Shown: positions 15,559 to 22,539 of the stretch, one piece after another
Layout: every line of letters begins with the position of its first letter
Position numbering within the stretch: the stretch's first letter is position 1
Source: an uncultured bacterium
GTDB taxonomy: Bacteria; Cyanobacteriota; Vampirovibrionia; Gastranaerophilales; Gastranaerophilaceae
Direction of reading: 5' to 3'
NCBI GenBank assembly: GCA_947169755.1
Contig: CAMVQX010000009.1
Coordinates: 1-24,418 of the forward strand
DNA: 24,418 bases
Translations under genes and position numbers: made by a program
Notes under the pieces: model-generated
Databases searched by the model: none
Told to the model about the DNA's origin: nothing
Seen by the model: the letters and a program-made list of their open reading frames with translations, nothing else

Positions 15559-16800
15559 ATGAATATTGAAAAATTGTTTAATGAAGAAGTAATGTCTTTA
15601 GACACTTATATTATGTTTAAATTGAAAGAAGAAACTGCAAGGTTGAAAGATGAGTTAATTGCAAAAAACAGAGCACCTATTTCTCTTTCAATGGGTGCGC
15701 CAACTGCAAACCCTCCAAAAGCTCTTCTTGACAGATTAAAAGAAATATTAGATGAAGACGGAATTCATATGTATTCCATACCAAAAGGTGAGCCGTATTT
15801 TAGAAAAGCTATTGCACAACGAATGAAAAATCGTTTTGGGGTTGAATTAGATCCCGATACAGAAATTTTTTCATTGATGGGTTCAAAAGAAGGTATAGCA
15901 AATTTGGTAAGATTTATTACAACTCCAAAGCATGAAGAACTTGAAAAAGATGTAATAATGGTTCCGGATCCTTGTTATGCTTCTTATTTGCAATTTGTAA
16001 AATGCTCAGGTGCAAAAGCTTATCCAATGCCCCTGACAGAAGAAAATGACTACAAACCTGATGTTGAAGAAATTTATAACCAAATTTTAAAAGATGGTTA
16101 TAAAAAAGAAAATATTAAAGCTTTGTTTATCAATTTCCCAAACAATCCGCTTGGAATTTCTACAACGAGAGAGTATGTTCAAGGGGTAATTGAATTTTGT
16201 AAAAAACATGAAATATTGCTTGTTTCTGATGCTGCTTATTGTGATTTGTATTTTGCGGAAGACGAAAAACCTTTCAGTATATTTGAACTTGAAGGTGCAA
16301 AAGATATCGGTATAGAATTTTTCAGTCTTTCAAAACCATATGCTGTTACCGGTTGGCGTTTAGGCTGGGTTTGCGGTAATAAAGATGTAATTCAACGTTT
16401 TGGCAAAGGTAAATCAACTCTTGATAACGGTATATTCAAGGCGCTTCAAAAGGCATGCGCTGAAATATTAAATTCAGAAGAAGGCGACAAATATATTGAA
16501 GAAGGTAATAAGGGATATGCAAGAAAGCAGGCAATAATGGTTAAAGGGTTTAAAGAACTCGGTTGGCCTATGAAGAATGTGCCGCATACAACCTTCTATT
16601 TGTGGCTGCCAATTCCGAGAAATTACAATTCAGCATTTGAATTTTGTCAGGATGTTTTGAGAAAATCCGGTGTTGTACTTGTTCCCGGTAACGCTTTTGG
16701 CGATTATGGCGAAGGATATTTTAGACTATCTTATGTATGTTCTGATGAGCAGTTGCAAGAGGTTATAGATAGATTTAAGGCTGACGGGTTTTATTATTAA
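15559..16800 (+). CDS. class I/II PLP aminotransferase, LL-diaminopimelate aminotransferase-like
   Basis: The 413-residue PLP enzyme of fold type I has N-F-P-N-N-P-L-G (192-199) and S-D-A-A-Y (223-227), which contact the cofactor ring and pyridine nitrogen. The Schiff-base lysine is K259 in 'SLSKPYAVTGWRLGW', and an arginine in 'YFRLSYV' near the C-terminus binds the substrate carboxylate. Length and motifs fit the aspartate-aminotransferase superfamily branch holding DapL (LL-diaminopimelate) and AlaC-type enzymes. DapL would make lysine and peptidoglycan precursor, but the substrate is not certain. An AGAGGG precedes the ATG. It is last in the mla operon, an unusual partner unless the link is envelope biosynthesis. 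Confidence 0.75.
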   Translation: MNIEKLFNEEVMSLDTYIMFKLKEETARLKDELIAKNRAPISLSMGAPTANPPKALLDRLKEILDEDGIHMYSIPKGEPYFRKAIAQRMKNRFGVELDPDTEIFSLMGSKEGIANLVRFITTPKHEELEKDVIMVPDPCYASYLQFVKCSGAKAYPMPLTEENDYKPDVEEIYNQILKDGYKKENIKALFINFPNNPLGISTTREYVQGVIEFCKKHEILLVSDAAYCDLYFAEDEKPFSIFELEGAKDIGIEFFSLSKPYAVTGWRLGWVCGNKDVIQRFGKGKSTLDNGIFKALQKACAEILNSEEGDKYIEEGNKGYARKQAIMVKGFKELGWPMKNVPHTTFYLWLPIPRNYNSAFEFCQDVLRKSGVVLVPGNAFGDYGEGYFRLSYVCSDEQLQEVIDRFKADGFYY

Positions 16801-16813
16801 TAAAATTAAATAC

Positions 16814-16843
16814 AAAAAAGACCGCATATAAGCGGTCTTTTTT
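16814..16843. terminator. bidirectional terminator between convergent operons
   Basis: The stem AAAAAAGACCGC (16814-16825) pairs perfectly with GCGGTCTTTTTT (16832-16843) around the loop ATATAA. It gives a T-run on either strand and serves both the aminotransferase operon and the gene ending at 16861. Confidence 0.9.
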
Positions 16844-16860
16844 ATTTTATAAAATCAAAT

Positions 16861-17235
16861 TTAGCTCAATGCCATCAAAGCTTTTACAGATCTAGCATTA
16901 TCTCTGACTTCTTCATCTGAATGTTGTTCAACTGTATCAGTCAAGATTTGCATAGCTTCTGTTTTGTCTGTCAAAGACAACAATTCGTTTATTGTGCTCA
17001 TTGCAACAACAGTCGACATATCATTGATGCCTTTACCTTTATTTGTGATAACAACTGATAATGAATCATGTTCGTTGCGTTTTACAAGTGCACGAGATGT
17101 CATTTCTCTGATTGCATCAACTTTTGAATTTGTTCCGATATCTTCCAAGATACCGATTGATTCTGAATTTGGGTTCATACCCAAACCTTCAATGATATTA
17201 GTTACATTTTTTACTGTTTTCTTATCTACTACCAT
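16861..17235 (-). CDS. 124-residue helical protein, unknown function
   Basis: The protein is acidic and polar, with several predicted helices of about 15-20 residues joined by short loops (S-K-V-D-A-I-R-E-M, S-T-I-N-E-L-L-S-L, A-M-Q-I-L-T-D-T-V, A-R-S-V-K-A-L-M-A-L). This periodicity recalls HEAT-type helical repeats, but that is only an impression. There is no signal peptide and no cysteine. A perfect Shine-Dalgarno GGGAGGT stands 5 nt before the ATG, one of the strongest in the window, so it is probably well expressed. It follows the FxG-motif gene by 12 nt as second gene of a two-gene operon. The pair may form a complex, by inference from the operon only. Confidence 0.8.
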   Translation of the reverse strand: MVVDKKTVKNVTNIIEGLGMNPNSESIGILEDIGTNSKVDAIREMTSRALVKRNEHDSLSVVITNKGKGINDMSTVVAMSTINELLSLTDKTEAMQILTDTVEQHSDEEVRDNARSVKALMALS

Positions 17236-17247
17236 TTAATACCTCCC

Positions 17248-17751
17248 TTATACAGCTGATTCCCATGCTGTAACATGTTCTGCAAGCATGTTTCTTGCTG
17301 CTGTCATATCTTCCATCTTGGAAACTGATTTTGCAGAAATTCCTGTTGACATCAAATCAGAAATTGATGTTCCCATGATTTCTTTTATTGAATTATATGT
17401 TGAAGTCATTCTTTCTTTTAACGGATTGAATGAGATTTCTATTCCTTCTAATTTGTTCCAGCCGTTTACAACGCTGTCTTTTACTCTTACACCAAAACCT
17501 ACAACTGAATTAATGATGTTTTGGAATTTTTCACCGATACCTGAAATTGTACCGACTAAAGCGCTTGCTTTTAGTTTGCCGGTGAATACTGGTTGATTTT
17601 GTTTAGTTGAACTTTCAAATACATCTGCTGTCAATACATTGCCTTTGAATGATGAAGCAGAAAAGGGGTTTGTACTTCTTTGAGTAGTTGTTTCGTGTCT
17701 GCTTGTGTTAAACAAACGTTCACGAATTGATGGTATTGATAAATTTGCCAT
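17248..17751 (-). CDS. 167-residue protein with N-terminal FxG motifs, unknown function
   Basis: The first 60 residues are polar and Ser/Thr/Asn-rich, probably disordered. They contain two short motifs, S-F-K-G at 34-37 and V-F-T-G at 55-58, that resemble the N-F-x-G motif of the four genes at 18734-22166. From about 62 on the sequence becomes amphipathic helical with a glycine/valine-rich part (S-V-V-G-F-G-V-R-V). There is no classical signal peptide. AAAGGA lies 7 nt before the ATG. It is the first gene of a pair with 16861-17235 and divergent from mazG. I do not recognise a family. The motif suggests the same targeting or processing route as the later proteins. Confidence 0.78.
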   Translation of the reverse strand: MANLSIPSIRERLFNTSRHETTTQRSTNPFSASSFKGNVLTADVFESSTKQNQPVFTGKLKASALVGTISGIGEKFQNIINSVVGFGVRVKDSVVNGWNKLEGIEISFNPLKERMTSTYNSIKEIMGTSISDLMSTGISAKSVSKMEDMTAARNMLAEHVTAWESAV

Positions 17752-17787
17752 TCTTTCGTCCTTTCTGTTATTTCTGTCGACTTATCA

Positions 17788-17796
17788 AGAATAGCA
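17788..17796 (-). promoter_or_regulatory. extended -10 of the 17751-16861 operon
   Basis: On the minus strand TGC-TATTCT (17796-17788) matches the extended -10 before the glycan operon at 3524-3532. The nearest TTGAGC is 20 nt upstream of the hexamer, too far for a good -35. A leader of about 30 nt with AAAGGA would follow. Confidence 0.4.
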
Positions 17797-17838
17797 CCAG
17801 AAATTTTTTTCTTGCTCAACCTTTTGATGTATTCTTGT

Positions 17839-17867
17839 TTGAATTTCTTATACTTTGGTTGTAGAAT
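17839..17867 (+). promoter_or_regulatory. promoter of mazG, leaderless spacing
   Basis: TTGAAT (17839-17844), 17 nt and TAGAAT (17862-17867). The ATG at 17877 lies 9 nt past the -10, leaving a leader of about 0-3 nt and no room for a Shine-Dalgarno sequence. Confidence 0.5.
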
Positions 17868-17876
17868 TTTCTTGTT

Positions 17877-18644
17877 ATGAAATGGGAAAATCTTGAAAAA
17901 TTAATAGAAACAGTAAGAATACTCCGTTCTCCTGATGGTTGTCAATGGGACAGAGAACAAACTCATAAAAGTTTAAAACCAAACATGTTAGAAGAAGCAT
18001 ATGAAGCTGTTGATGCTATAGATTCCGGTGATATGTCAAATTTGAAAGAAGAATTGGGAGATGTCTTATTACAGGTGGTTTTACATTCTCAAATTGCTGA
18101 TGATGAGGGTGAATTTAATATAGATGACGTGTCAAAAGAATTAAATGAAAAACTTATCCATCGCCACCCGCATGTTTTTGGTAATCAAAAAGTAAATTCA
18201 ACCGATGAAATTTTAAACAACTGGGATAAATTAAAAAAAGAAGAAAAAAAAGACAGAAAATCCGCAATGGACGGGATTTCAAAAGCCCAATCGGCTCTTA
18301 TGAGTGCGCAAAAAATCAGCAAGCGCGCTGTAAAAACCGGATTTGAATGGCCAAATGAGAAATCTTTGTGGGATTGTGTATATTCTGAATTTGACGAATT
18401 TAAAGAAGCCGTAAAAGAAGGTGACAAAGATCATATTGAAGATGAAATGGGGGATATTTTATTTGCTGTTGTAAATCTTGCCCGTTGGAACAAAATTGAT
18501 GCAGAGCAGGCACTTTTAAGAGCAAATAAAAAATTTATGACTCGTTTCCGTAAAATGGAAGAAATTGCGACAAAACCCCTGGAAAATTATTCGTTTGAAG
18601 AATACGATGCACTTTGGAAACAGGCCAAAAAACTTTTAGGTTAA
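17877..18644 (+). CDS. mazG: MazG nucleoside triphosphate pyrophosphohydrolase
   Basis: The 255-residue protein has the two tandem MazG domains of the E. coli-type enzyme. The N-terminal domain shows P-D-G-C-Q-W-D followed by the metal-binding pattern E-E-A-Y-E (39-43) and E-E-L-G-D (58-62). The C-terminal domain repeats it as E-F-D-E-F-K-E (171-177) and D-E-M-G-D (189-193). The enzyme hydrolyses NTPs and dNTPs to monophosphate and pyrophosphate, cleaning damaged or excess nucleotides and affecting the stringent response. No mazEF toxin-antitoxin genes flank it. The start fits the conserved N-terminus; the lack of a ribosome site agrees with the leaderless promoter. Confidence 0.95.
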   Translation: MKWENLEKLIETVRILRSPDGCQWDREQTHKSLKPNMLEEAYEAVDAIDSGDMSNLKEELGDVLLQVVLHSQIADDEGEFNIDDVSKELNEKLIHRHPHVFGNQKVNSTDEILNNWDKLKKEEKKDRKSAMDGISKAQSALMSAQKISKRAVKTGFEWPNEKSLWDCVYSEFDEFKEAVKEGDKDHIEDEMGDILFAVVNLARWNKIDAEQALLRANKKFMTRFRKMEEIATKPLENYSFEEYDALWKQAKKLLG

Positions 18645-18733
18645 ATTTTGTAAAAATTTTAAATCTTTTTTATGATTTCATGGCAAAATTTTAGTTTCAC
18701 AAGAATTATATGATTGAAAGTGAGGATTTAAGT

Positions 18734-19348
18734 ATGCAAATTAACAGTATTTCGAGTGTAAATAACAATTCATCAAATCAACCTAATTTTAAAGGACTTG
18801 GTACACGTCCAATTAAAATAGTTCGAGAACTCGGAGAAGAGGTAATATTCCCGAATCTAAATTTAAGAATTATAAGGGAAGGTGATTACACAGTAGGAAT
18901 AAATACCAAAACAGGAAAGGTTACTTCTCGTACTTTTAAAGGATATCATCTAGGAAATCCAAATATGCCTTATCGTGCTGAAATAGATCCTCACAATGAT
19001 CACTATGCTTACAAAAGATATTTTAGTATATTTACTAATCCAAAGACAGAACGAGGCTTGTTTTATGATTCGAAAAAGAATCTAATGGGCGATTTGTATT
19101 TGGAAAATGGTAACAGTTACAGATTTGAACCTAAAAAAACAACTTTGGTTGAAAGAATTAAGGCCGCACGTCAAGAAAAATCAGTAAAAGGTTTTATAAA
19201 CAGATTATTGGGTAAAAAAGCTCAAATTATATGTACAAAATATAATTCAGAAGTAAAACCGATTGGTCAAACTGAATTGCCGCCTTTATCAATAGAAGAT
19301 GTTTTAAGAATGGATGCAAGCGGGGAATTAAGCAAACTATGCAAGTAG
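18734..19348 (+). CDS. NFxG-tagged protein, first of four tandem paralogues
   Basis: The 204-residue protein starts at the ATG at 18734, chosen because GAGGA lies 7 nt before it and because M-Q-I-N-S-I-S then aligns with the other three starts. An in-frame ATG at 18710 is unlikely. N-F-K-G is at 18-21. After it come short beta-like repeats with T-K-T-G-K-V and Y-D-S-K-K-N. The C-terminus I-G-Q-T-E-L-P...S-I-E-D-V-L-R-M matches the next gene's I-G-K-T-T-L-P...S-I-E-N-V-L-R-L. There is no classical signal peptide or membrane segment. It overlaps the next gene by 10 nt. The family is unknown; it is the shortest member, with a reduced middle region. Confidence 0.85.
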   Translation: MQINSISSVNNNSSNQPNFKGLGTRPIKIVRELGEEVIFPNLNLRIIREGDYTVGINTKTGKVTSRTFKGYHLGNPNMPYRAEIDPHNDHYAYKRYFSIFTNPKTERGLFYDSKKNLMGDLYLENGNSYRFEPKKTTLVERIKAARQEKSVKGFINRLLGKKAQIICTKYNSEVKPIGQTELPPLSIEDVLRMDASGELSKLCK

Positions 19349-20259
19349 AAAAAATTTCTGTAGCTAATTCTGCGTATAAACCTCAAAATGTGAATTTTAG
19401 AGGACGTCTTTATGATGATAAAGTTGTGCAAAAAATTCTTGAATCTGAGGCTCTTGAAAGCGGTAAATTAACATTCTCTCAAAATTTGTCTCGTATAAAA
19501 AACAGTCTTTTCGGACAAGAAAGAGTCTCTTTCTTTGACGGAAATGGCAAAATGACTAATCCGGGATTATTTGAATATGACAGATTTGAAAGAAAATTCA
19601 TATCGCATATGCCCGACAATTTGTTAAAATTCCCTGAAATGCGGACTATATACAGATTTACAAAAGATGAATTCGGCATTTTATCAGTTGAAAAAATGCG
19701 TTTTGATAAGCATAATCGCTTGAGAACGAGTCAATATATTTCACCATATGACGGGTTGGATAAAACCGTTTACAGATATTACGGTCCTGACGGTAAAGAA
19801 GCAAGTTATACAGTTAAGGCAATTGATCCTAAAACGGGAAAAGTCGTAAGTACAACCACTTATGATTCGCAAGAAGGTAATATCCTGATGAAAACTGATG
19901 CAAACGGTAAATTTTTGTATTATGCCGAAAAAGGAGAATTCTCAACGACTTTACATCATAATGGTGAATTGAGTGGATATATTGTTGATAATGATACTAT
20001 TTACCATTTTGAAAAAGAAGATTACCCGTTTTTAGAAAGATATAATGTAAATCGTACAGAAAATAGCAAGTTTATGGCATTTTTAAAAGCTATTATACCT
20101 AATAAAAATCAATCTCGTGTTGTGTGTTATAAATTTGACAGAAATTATAAATATATCGGGAAAACCACATTACCTAAAGATGTGTCAATTGAAAATGTTT
20201 TAAGATTGCACAGAAACGGGACTCTAAAAGATTTTCATTATAGCAAAAAATTTGAATAG
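19339..20259 (+). CDS. NFxG-tagged protein, second paralogue
   Basis: The 306-residue protein opens M-Q-V-E-K-I-S-V-A-N and has N-F-R-G at 19-22. A region near 35-75 (N-L-S-R-I-K-N-S-L-F-G, then F-D-G-N-G-K-M) is followed by repeated strand-turn units: Y-G-P-D-G-K-E, D-P-K-T-G-K-V, K-T-D-A-N-G-K-F-L-Y-Y. These resemble YD/MORN-like beta hairpins in rhythm only. Residues 285-300 carry the shared C-terminal block S-I-E-N-V-L-R-L-H-R-N-G. The start overlaps the previous stop by 10 nt with GGGGAA upstream. It lacks a signal peptide and recognisable catalytic motifs. It is probably a soluble or exported structural or effector-like protein; unproven. Confidence 0.88.
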   Translation: MQVEKISVANSAYKPQNVNFRGRLYDDKVVQKILESEALESGKLTFSQNLSRIKNSLFGQERVSFFDGNGKMTNPGLFEYDRFERKFISHMPDNLLKFPEMRTIYRFTKDEFGILSVEKMRFDKHNRLRTSQYISPYDGLDKTVYRYYGPDGKEASYTVKAIDPKTGKVVSTTTYDSQEGNILMKTDANGKFLYYAEKGEFSTTLHHNGELSGYIVDNDTIYHFEKEDYPFLERYNVNRTENSKFMAFLKAIIPNKNQSRVVCYKFDRNYKYIGKTTLPKDVSIENVLRLHRNGTLKDFHYSKKFE

Positions 20260-20280
20260 GCTGCTCATGAAAGGAACAAT

Positions 20281-21093
20281 ATGGAAGTAGGAAGAATATC
20301 AACTGTAAATTTATACAACAACCAAAACAGAAAAAACAATCATATTAATTTTCAAGGTCGTCTAAGTGTTTTGAGCAAAGATCCGATTGTAAGAAATTTG
20401 ATAAATTCTGCTCAAAATGAATTTGAACGTAAAAATATATTTTCAAAATTTTGGGGAATGCTAAGAAGAGGTGCAAAAGTGCGTCCGGGTGGTGTACTTG
20501 ATGCAAATGGGAATCCTGTTAATAAATCTTTAAGAGCTGATTTGAATGATTTTAGCGGCAGAATATATTTGTATAGATTAAATGGTGACGGGATACCTGA
20601 AACTATAACCCAAGAATTGTACAGAAAAGGAACTTTAAAAAGAGTGAATTCTTTGGATTTGATAGAAGGCAAAGAAACTCATACATATTATGGCAAAAAA
20701 CTTGATAATGGCAATAGAACAGAAACTATAATTACAAGAGATGCCGAAAATGGCAGGTTGGAAGAAGCTCATTGCACGAATATCGATTTGTATAAACTTT
20801 CGGTTTGGGAAAAAGATGAAAACGGACAGTTTACTTATTATGACAGAAAAAACGGCTGCTTAGTTATGGTGCCAGATAAAGGTATTCAAGGATATTTAAA
20901 ATCTGATGATGCAATATACGGGTTTAAACATATCGGATATCCAAATGGCTATATAGAATGCCGTAAATCTGATTTGAACACCAATCTTATTGGAATATTT
21001 CATATGCCAAGGATAACAGGCTGCATTGAAGCAGTACTTGAAATGTTCAAAAATGGAGACATCCAAAGAATTACAACCAAAAATTGTAAATAA
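20281..21093 (+). CDS. NFxG-tagged protein, third paralogue
   Basis: The 270-residue protein starts M-E-V-G-R-I-S-T-V-N, with a polar, Asn-rich linker and N-F-Q-G at 23-26. The linker is longer than in the first two copies while the motif is intact. The body repeats the strand-turn units: L-D-A-N-G-N-P, T-R-D-A-E-N-G-R-L, K-D-E-N-G-Q-F-T-Y-Y-D. The C-terminal block is present but diverged (L-I-G-I-F-H-M-P...C-I-E-A-V-L-E-M-F-K-N-G). AAAGGA precedes the ATG, 21 nt after the second gene. The leader GAAAGGAACAAT recurs before the fourth gene, showing that duplication included the translation signal. Function unknown. Confidence 0.88.
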   Translation: MEVGRISTVNLYNNQNRKNNHINFQGRLSVLSKDPIVRNLINSAQNEFERKNIFSKFWGMLRRGAKVRPGGVLDANGNPVNKSLRADLNDFSGRIYLYRLNGDGIPETITQELYRKGTLKRVNSLDLIEGKETHTYYGKKLDNGNRTETIITRDAENGRLEEAHCTNIDLYKLSVWEKDENGQFTYYDRKNGCLVMVPDKGIQGYLKSDDAIYGFKHIGYPNGYIECRKSDLNTNLIGIFHMPRITGCIEAVLEMFKNGDIQRITTKNCK

Positions 21094-21131
21094 TTATTAA
21101 ATATACTTTTTGAAGGGGGCAAATATATTTT

Positions 21132-21155
21132 TTCACGAGTTTTAAAACTCGTGAA
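21132..21155. promoter_or_regulatory. perfect 24-bp palindrome before the fourth paralogue
   Basis: The half-site TTCACGAGTTTT is followed directly by its exact reverse complement. It lies mid-way in the 86-bp gap, 24 nt before the ATG at 21180. No T-run follows, so it is unlike the terminators in this window. A dimeric regulator site or an RNA hairpin controlling the fourth gene are the main options. Confidence 0.6.
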
Positions 21156-21179
21156 GTTGCAAAGAAAGGAACAATAATA

Positions 21180-22166
21180 ATGGAAGTAGGTAAAGTAGCA
21201 TTAGCTAATCAATACAGCACTCAAAAACGAGCTGATAACGTAAATTTTCAAGGAGCAAAAGATAAATTATTTAGATCTTTATTAAAGGATGAACCATTGT
21301 TTAAACATGCGTTAAATCCGACAGTAATACCTGAAGGCAGTCCGTTAGCAGGTACTGATTTTGCCGAATATTTGATTGAATTAATGCAAAAGAAAACAGA
21401 TAAAAAAACATTTGTGGAGAAAGTTATTAGTTCTATAAAAAATTATTTTGCGGATATTTATGGTGAATCTTATGGCTTTAGTAAAAGCGGTATGAAAAAA
21501 AATTGGAATGAATACCTCGAATGTGAAAAAAGTGGTGGTGAAATATTTTTTGGTCCACGCAAAGATTATGACGGTGACTTAAGGATTATACGAGAAATAT
21601 ACACTCCGAGAAAATCCGGTGTTCAGGGAAGGCTTGATATTTTGCTTCCTGAAAAAGGAGTTCAAAGAACCGTATATTTGAAAACAAAACGTAATGGTTC
21701 TAATGTATACACAACAATTGAAAGAGATGCTGAAACTGGTAAATTGAAGTCAATATCCAGAGAAGATGATAGATGTAATATCATACGTGAATATGCACCC
21801 GGAAAATATTACCAAGATAAAACAGGCCGTATTGATCAATACACTGGTGAAACCGATTTATTAGGCGTTTTTCGCTCTGAAGATGGCGGGTATTATTCGT
21901 TCACAAGACCTACTAAATCACGGTATGCTACATTAAAAGCAAGAGGTAATTTGTCTATTAAATCATATTTACAAGCGTTCATACAAGATTTAAAGGGTAC
22001 TTTTAGACGTGACGGTGATTTACTTGTTGAGAAGTATGATAGTAATGACAATCTGATAGCAGGAAGGAAATTAGATGATGATGCTCCAATTGTAGACACG
22101 ATAGCAAATATAAGAATGAATGGCGGAAAAATAGAAGATTGGTTTAAATCAAACGGAACCAGATAA
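21180..22166 (+). CDS. NFxG-tagged protein, fourth paralogue
   Basis: The 328-residue protein starts M-E-V-G-K-V-A-L-A-N with N-F-Q-G at 22-25. It is the longest member, with about 60 extra residues after the motif, partly helical and lysine-rich (residues 60-100). The strand-turn section follows: E-R-D-A-E-T-G-K-L aligns with T-R-D-A-E-N-G-R-L of the third gene. The C-terminus I-A-G-R-K-L-D-D-D-A-P...N-I-R-M-N-G-G-K-I is the weakest match to the shared block. AAAGGA lies 9 nt upstream. It is set apart by the 24-bp palindrome and ends before an intrinsic terminator that closes the cluster. No signal peptide; function unknown. Confidence 0.87.
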   Translation: MEVGKVALANQYSTQKRADNVNFQGAKDKLFRSLLKDEPLFKHALNPTVIPEGSPLAGTDFAEYLIELMQKKTDKKTFVEKVISSIKNYFADIYGESYGFSKSGMKKNWNEYLECEKSGGEIFFGPRKDYDGDLRIIREIYTPRKSGVQGRLDILLPEKGVQRTVYLKTKRNGSNVYTTIERDAETGKLKSISREDDRCNIIREYAPGKYYQDKTGRIDQYTGETDLLGVFRSEDGGYYSFTRPTKSRYATLKARGNLSIKSYLQAFIQDLKGTFRRDGDLLVEKYDSNDNLIAGRKLDDDAPIVDTIANIRMNGGKIEDWFKSNGTR

Positions 22167-22170
22167 TATA

Positions 22171-22195
22171 AAAAAGGTCGATTTTCGATCTTTTT
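22171..22195 (+). terminator. terminator closing the NFxG cluster
   Basis: AAAAAGGTCGA (22171-22181) pairs with TCGATCTTTTT (22185-22195) with one G·U and a TTT loop, followed by more T. It starts 5 nt after the stop of the fourth paralogue. Confidence 0.8.
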
Positions 22196-22200
22196 TATTT

Positions 22201-22216
22201 GTAAACAATTGTTAAC
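22201..22216. promoter_or_regulatory. near-perfect 16-bp palindrome upstream of the 67-residue ORF
   Basis: The core AACAATTGTT is perfectly symmetric, and the flanking GT/AC also pair around one mismatch. It sits between the terminator and the next gene, where an operator would be expected, but palindromes this short arise easily in AT-rich DNA. Confidence 0.3.
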
Positions 22217-22290
22217 ATAAATTTGGCAAAAAAGGCAATTCCTGAAGAAAAAAATCCTTTATATAAATATACAGGAAAGAGGATTTATCC

Positions 22291-22494
22291 ATGAAAGAAC
22301 AGGAATTGAATACATTGATGTCTGTAGTTTCAGACCCAATAGAAAATGTATATAAAATAAATTCAAGAAAAGATTTGGAAGAAATTCAACGTTTAATCAG
22401 AATTTTTGATATTTCAGAAAATCAACATAATAAACATACAATGTTGTCTATCAAAAATCTTGCAACATTTAGGCTTGTGTTGAGTAATAATTAA
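22291..22494 (+). CDS. 67-residue protein of unknown function
   Basis: This short charged protein is probably two or three helices (residues 1-15, 25-42, 50-62), with alternating charge and leucine/isoleucine spacing (L-E-E-I-Q-R-L-I-R-I-F). It has no cysteine and no signal peptide. GAGGA is 8 nt before the ATG, and a strong terminator begins 18 nt after the stop, so it is a compact single-gene unit. The leader holds two alternative inverted repeats (TTCCTG/CAGGAA and AATCCT/AGGATT); the second covers the ribosome site. I do not recognise it. The size and helical nature would suit a small regulator or adaptor, but nothing in the sequence proves this. Confidence 0.7.
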   Translation: MKEQELNTLMSVVSDPIENVYKINSRKDLEEIQRLIRIFDISENQHNKHTMLSIKNLATFRLVLSNN

Positions 22495-22512
22495 AAAGAA
22501 AAAAGGTTTATT

Positions 22513-22539
22513 AAAAAAGAGCCCTTAGGGCTCTTTTTT
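22513..22539. terminator. bidirectional terminator between the 67-residue ORF and glnA
   Basis: AAAAAAGAGCCC (22513-22524) pairs perfectly with GGGCTCTTTTTT (22528-22539) around the loop TTA. Its last two bases overlap the glnA stop codon, so glnA transcription ends essentially at its stop. Confidence 0.9.

Noticed and set aside
17631..17819. Minus-strand ORF of 62 codons overlapping the start of the 167-residue protein
   Set aside because: It is out of frame with the better supported gene, covers the promoter region and has no good ribosome site.
22223..22242. Sigma-54-type promoter (TTGGCA...GGCAATT)
   Set aside because: The GG-to-GC distance is 8 instead of the required 10 and the -12 element is poor.
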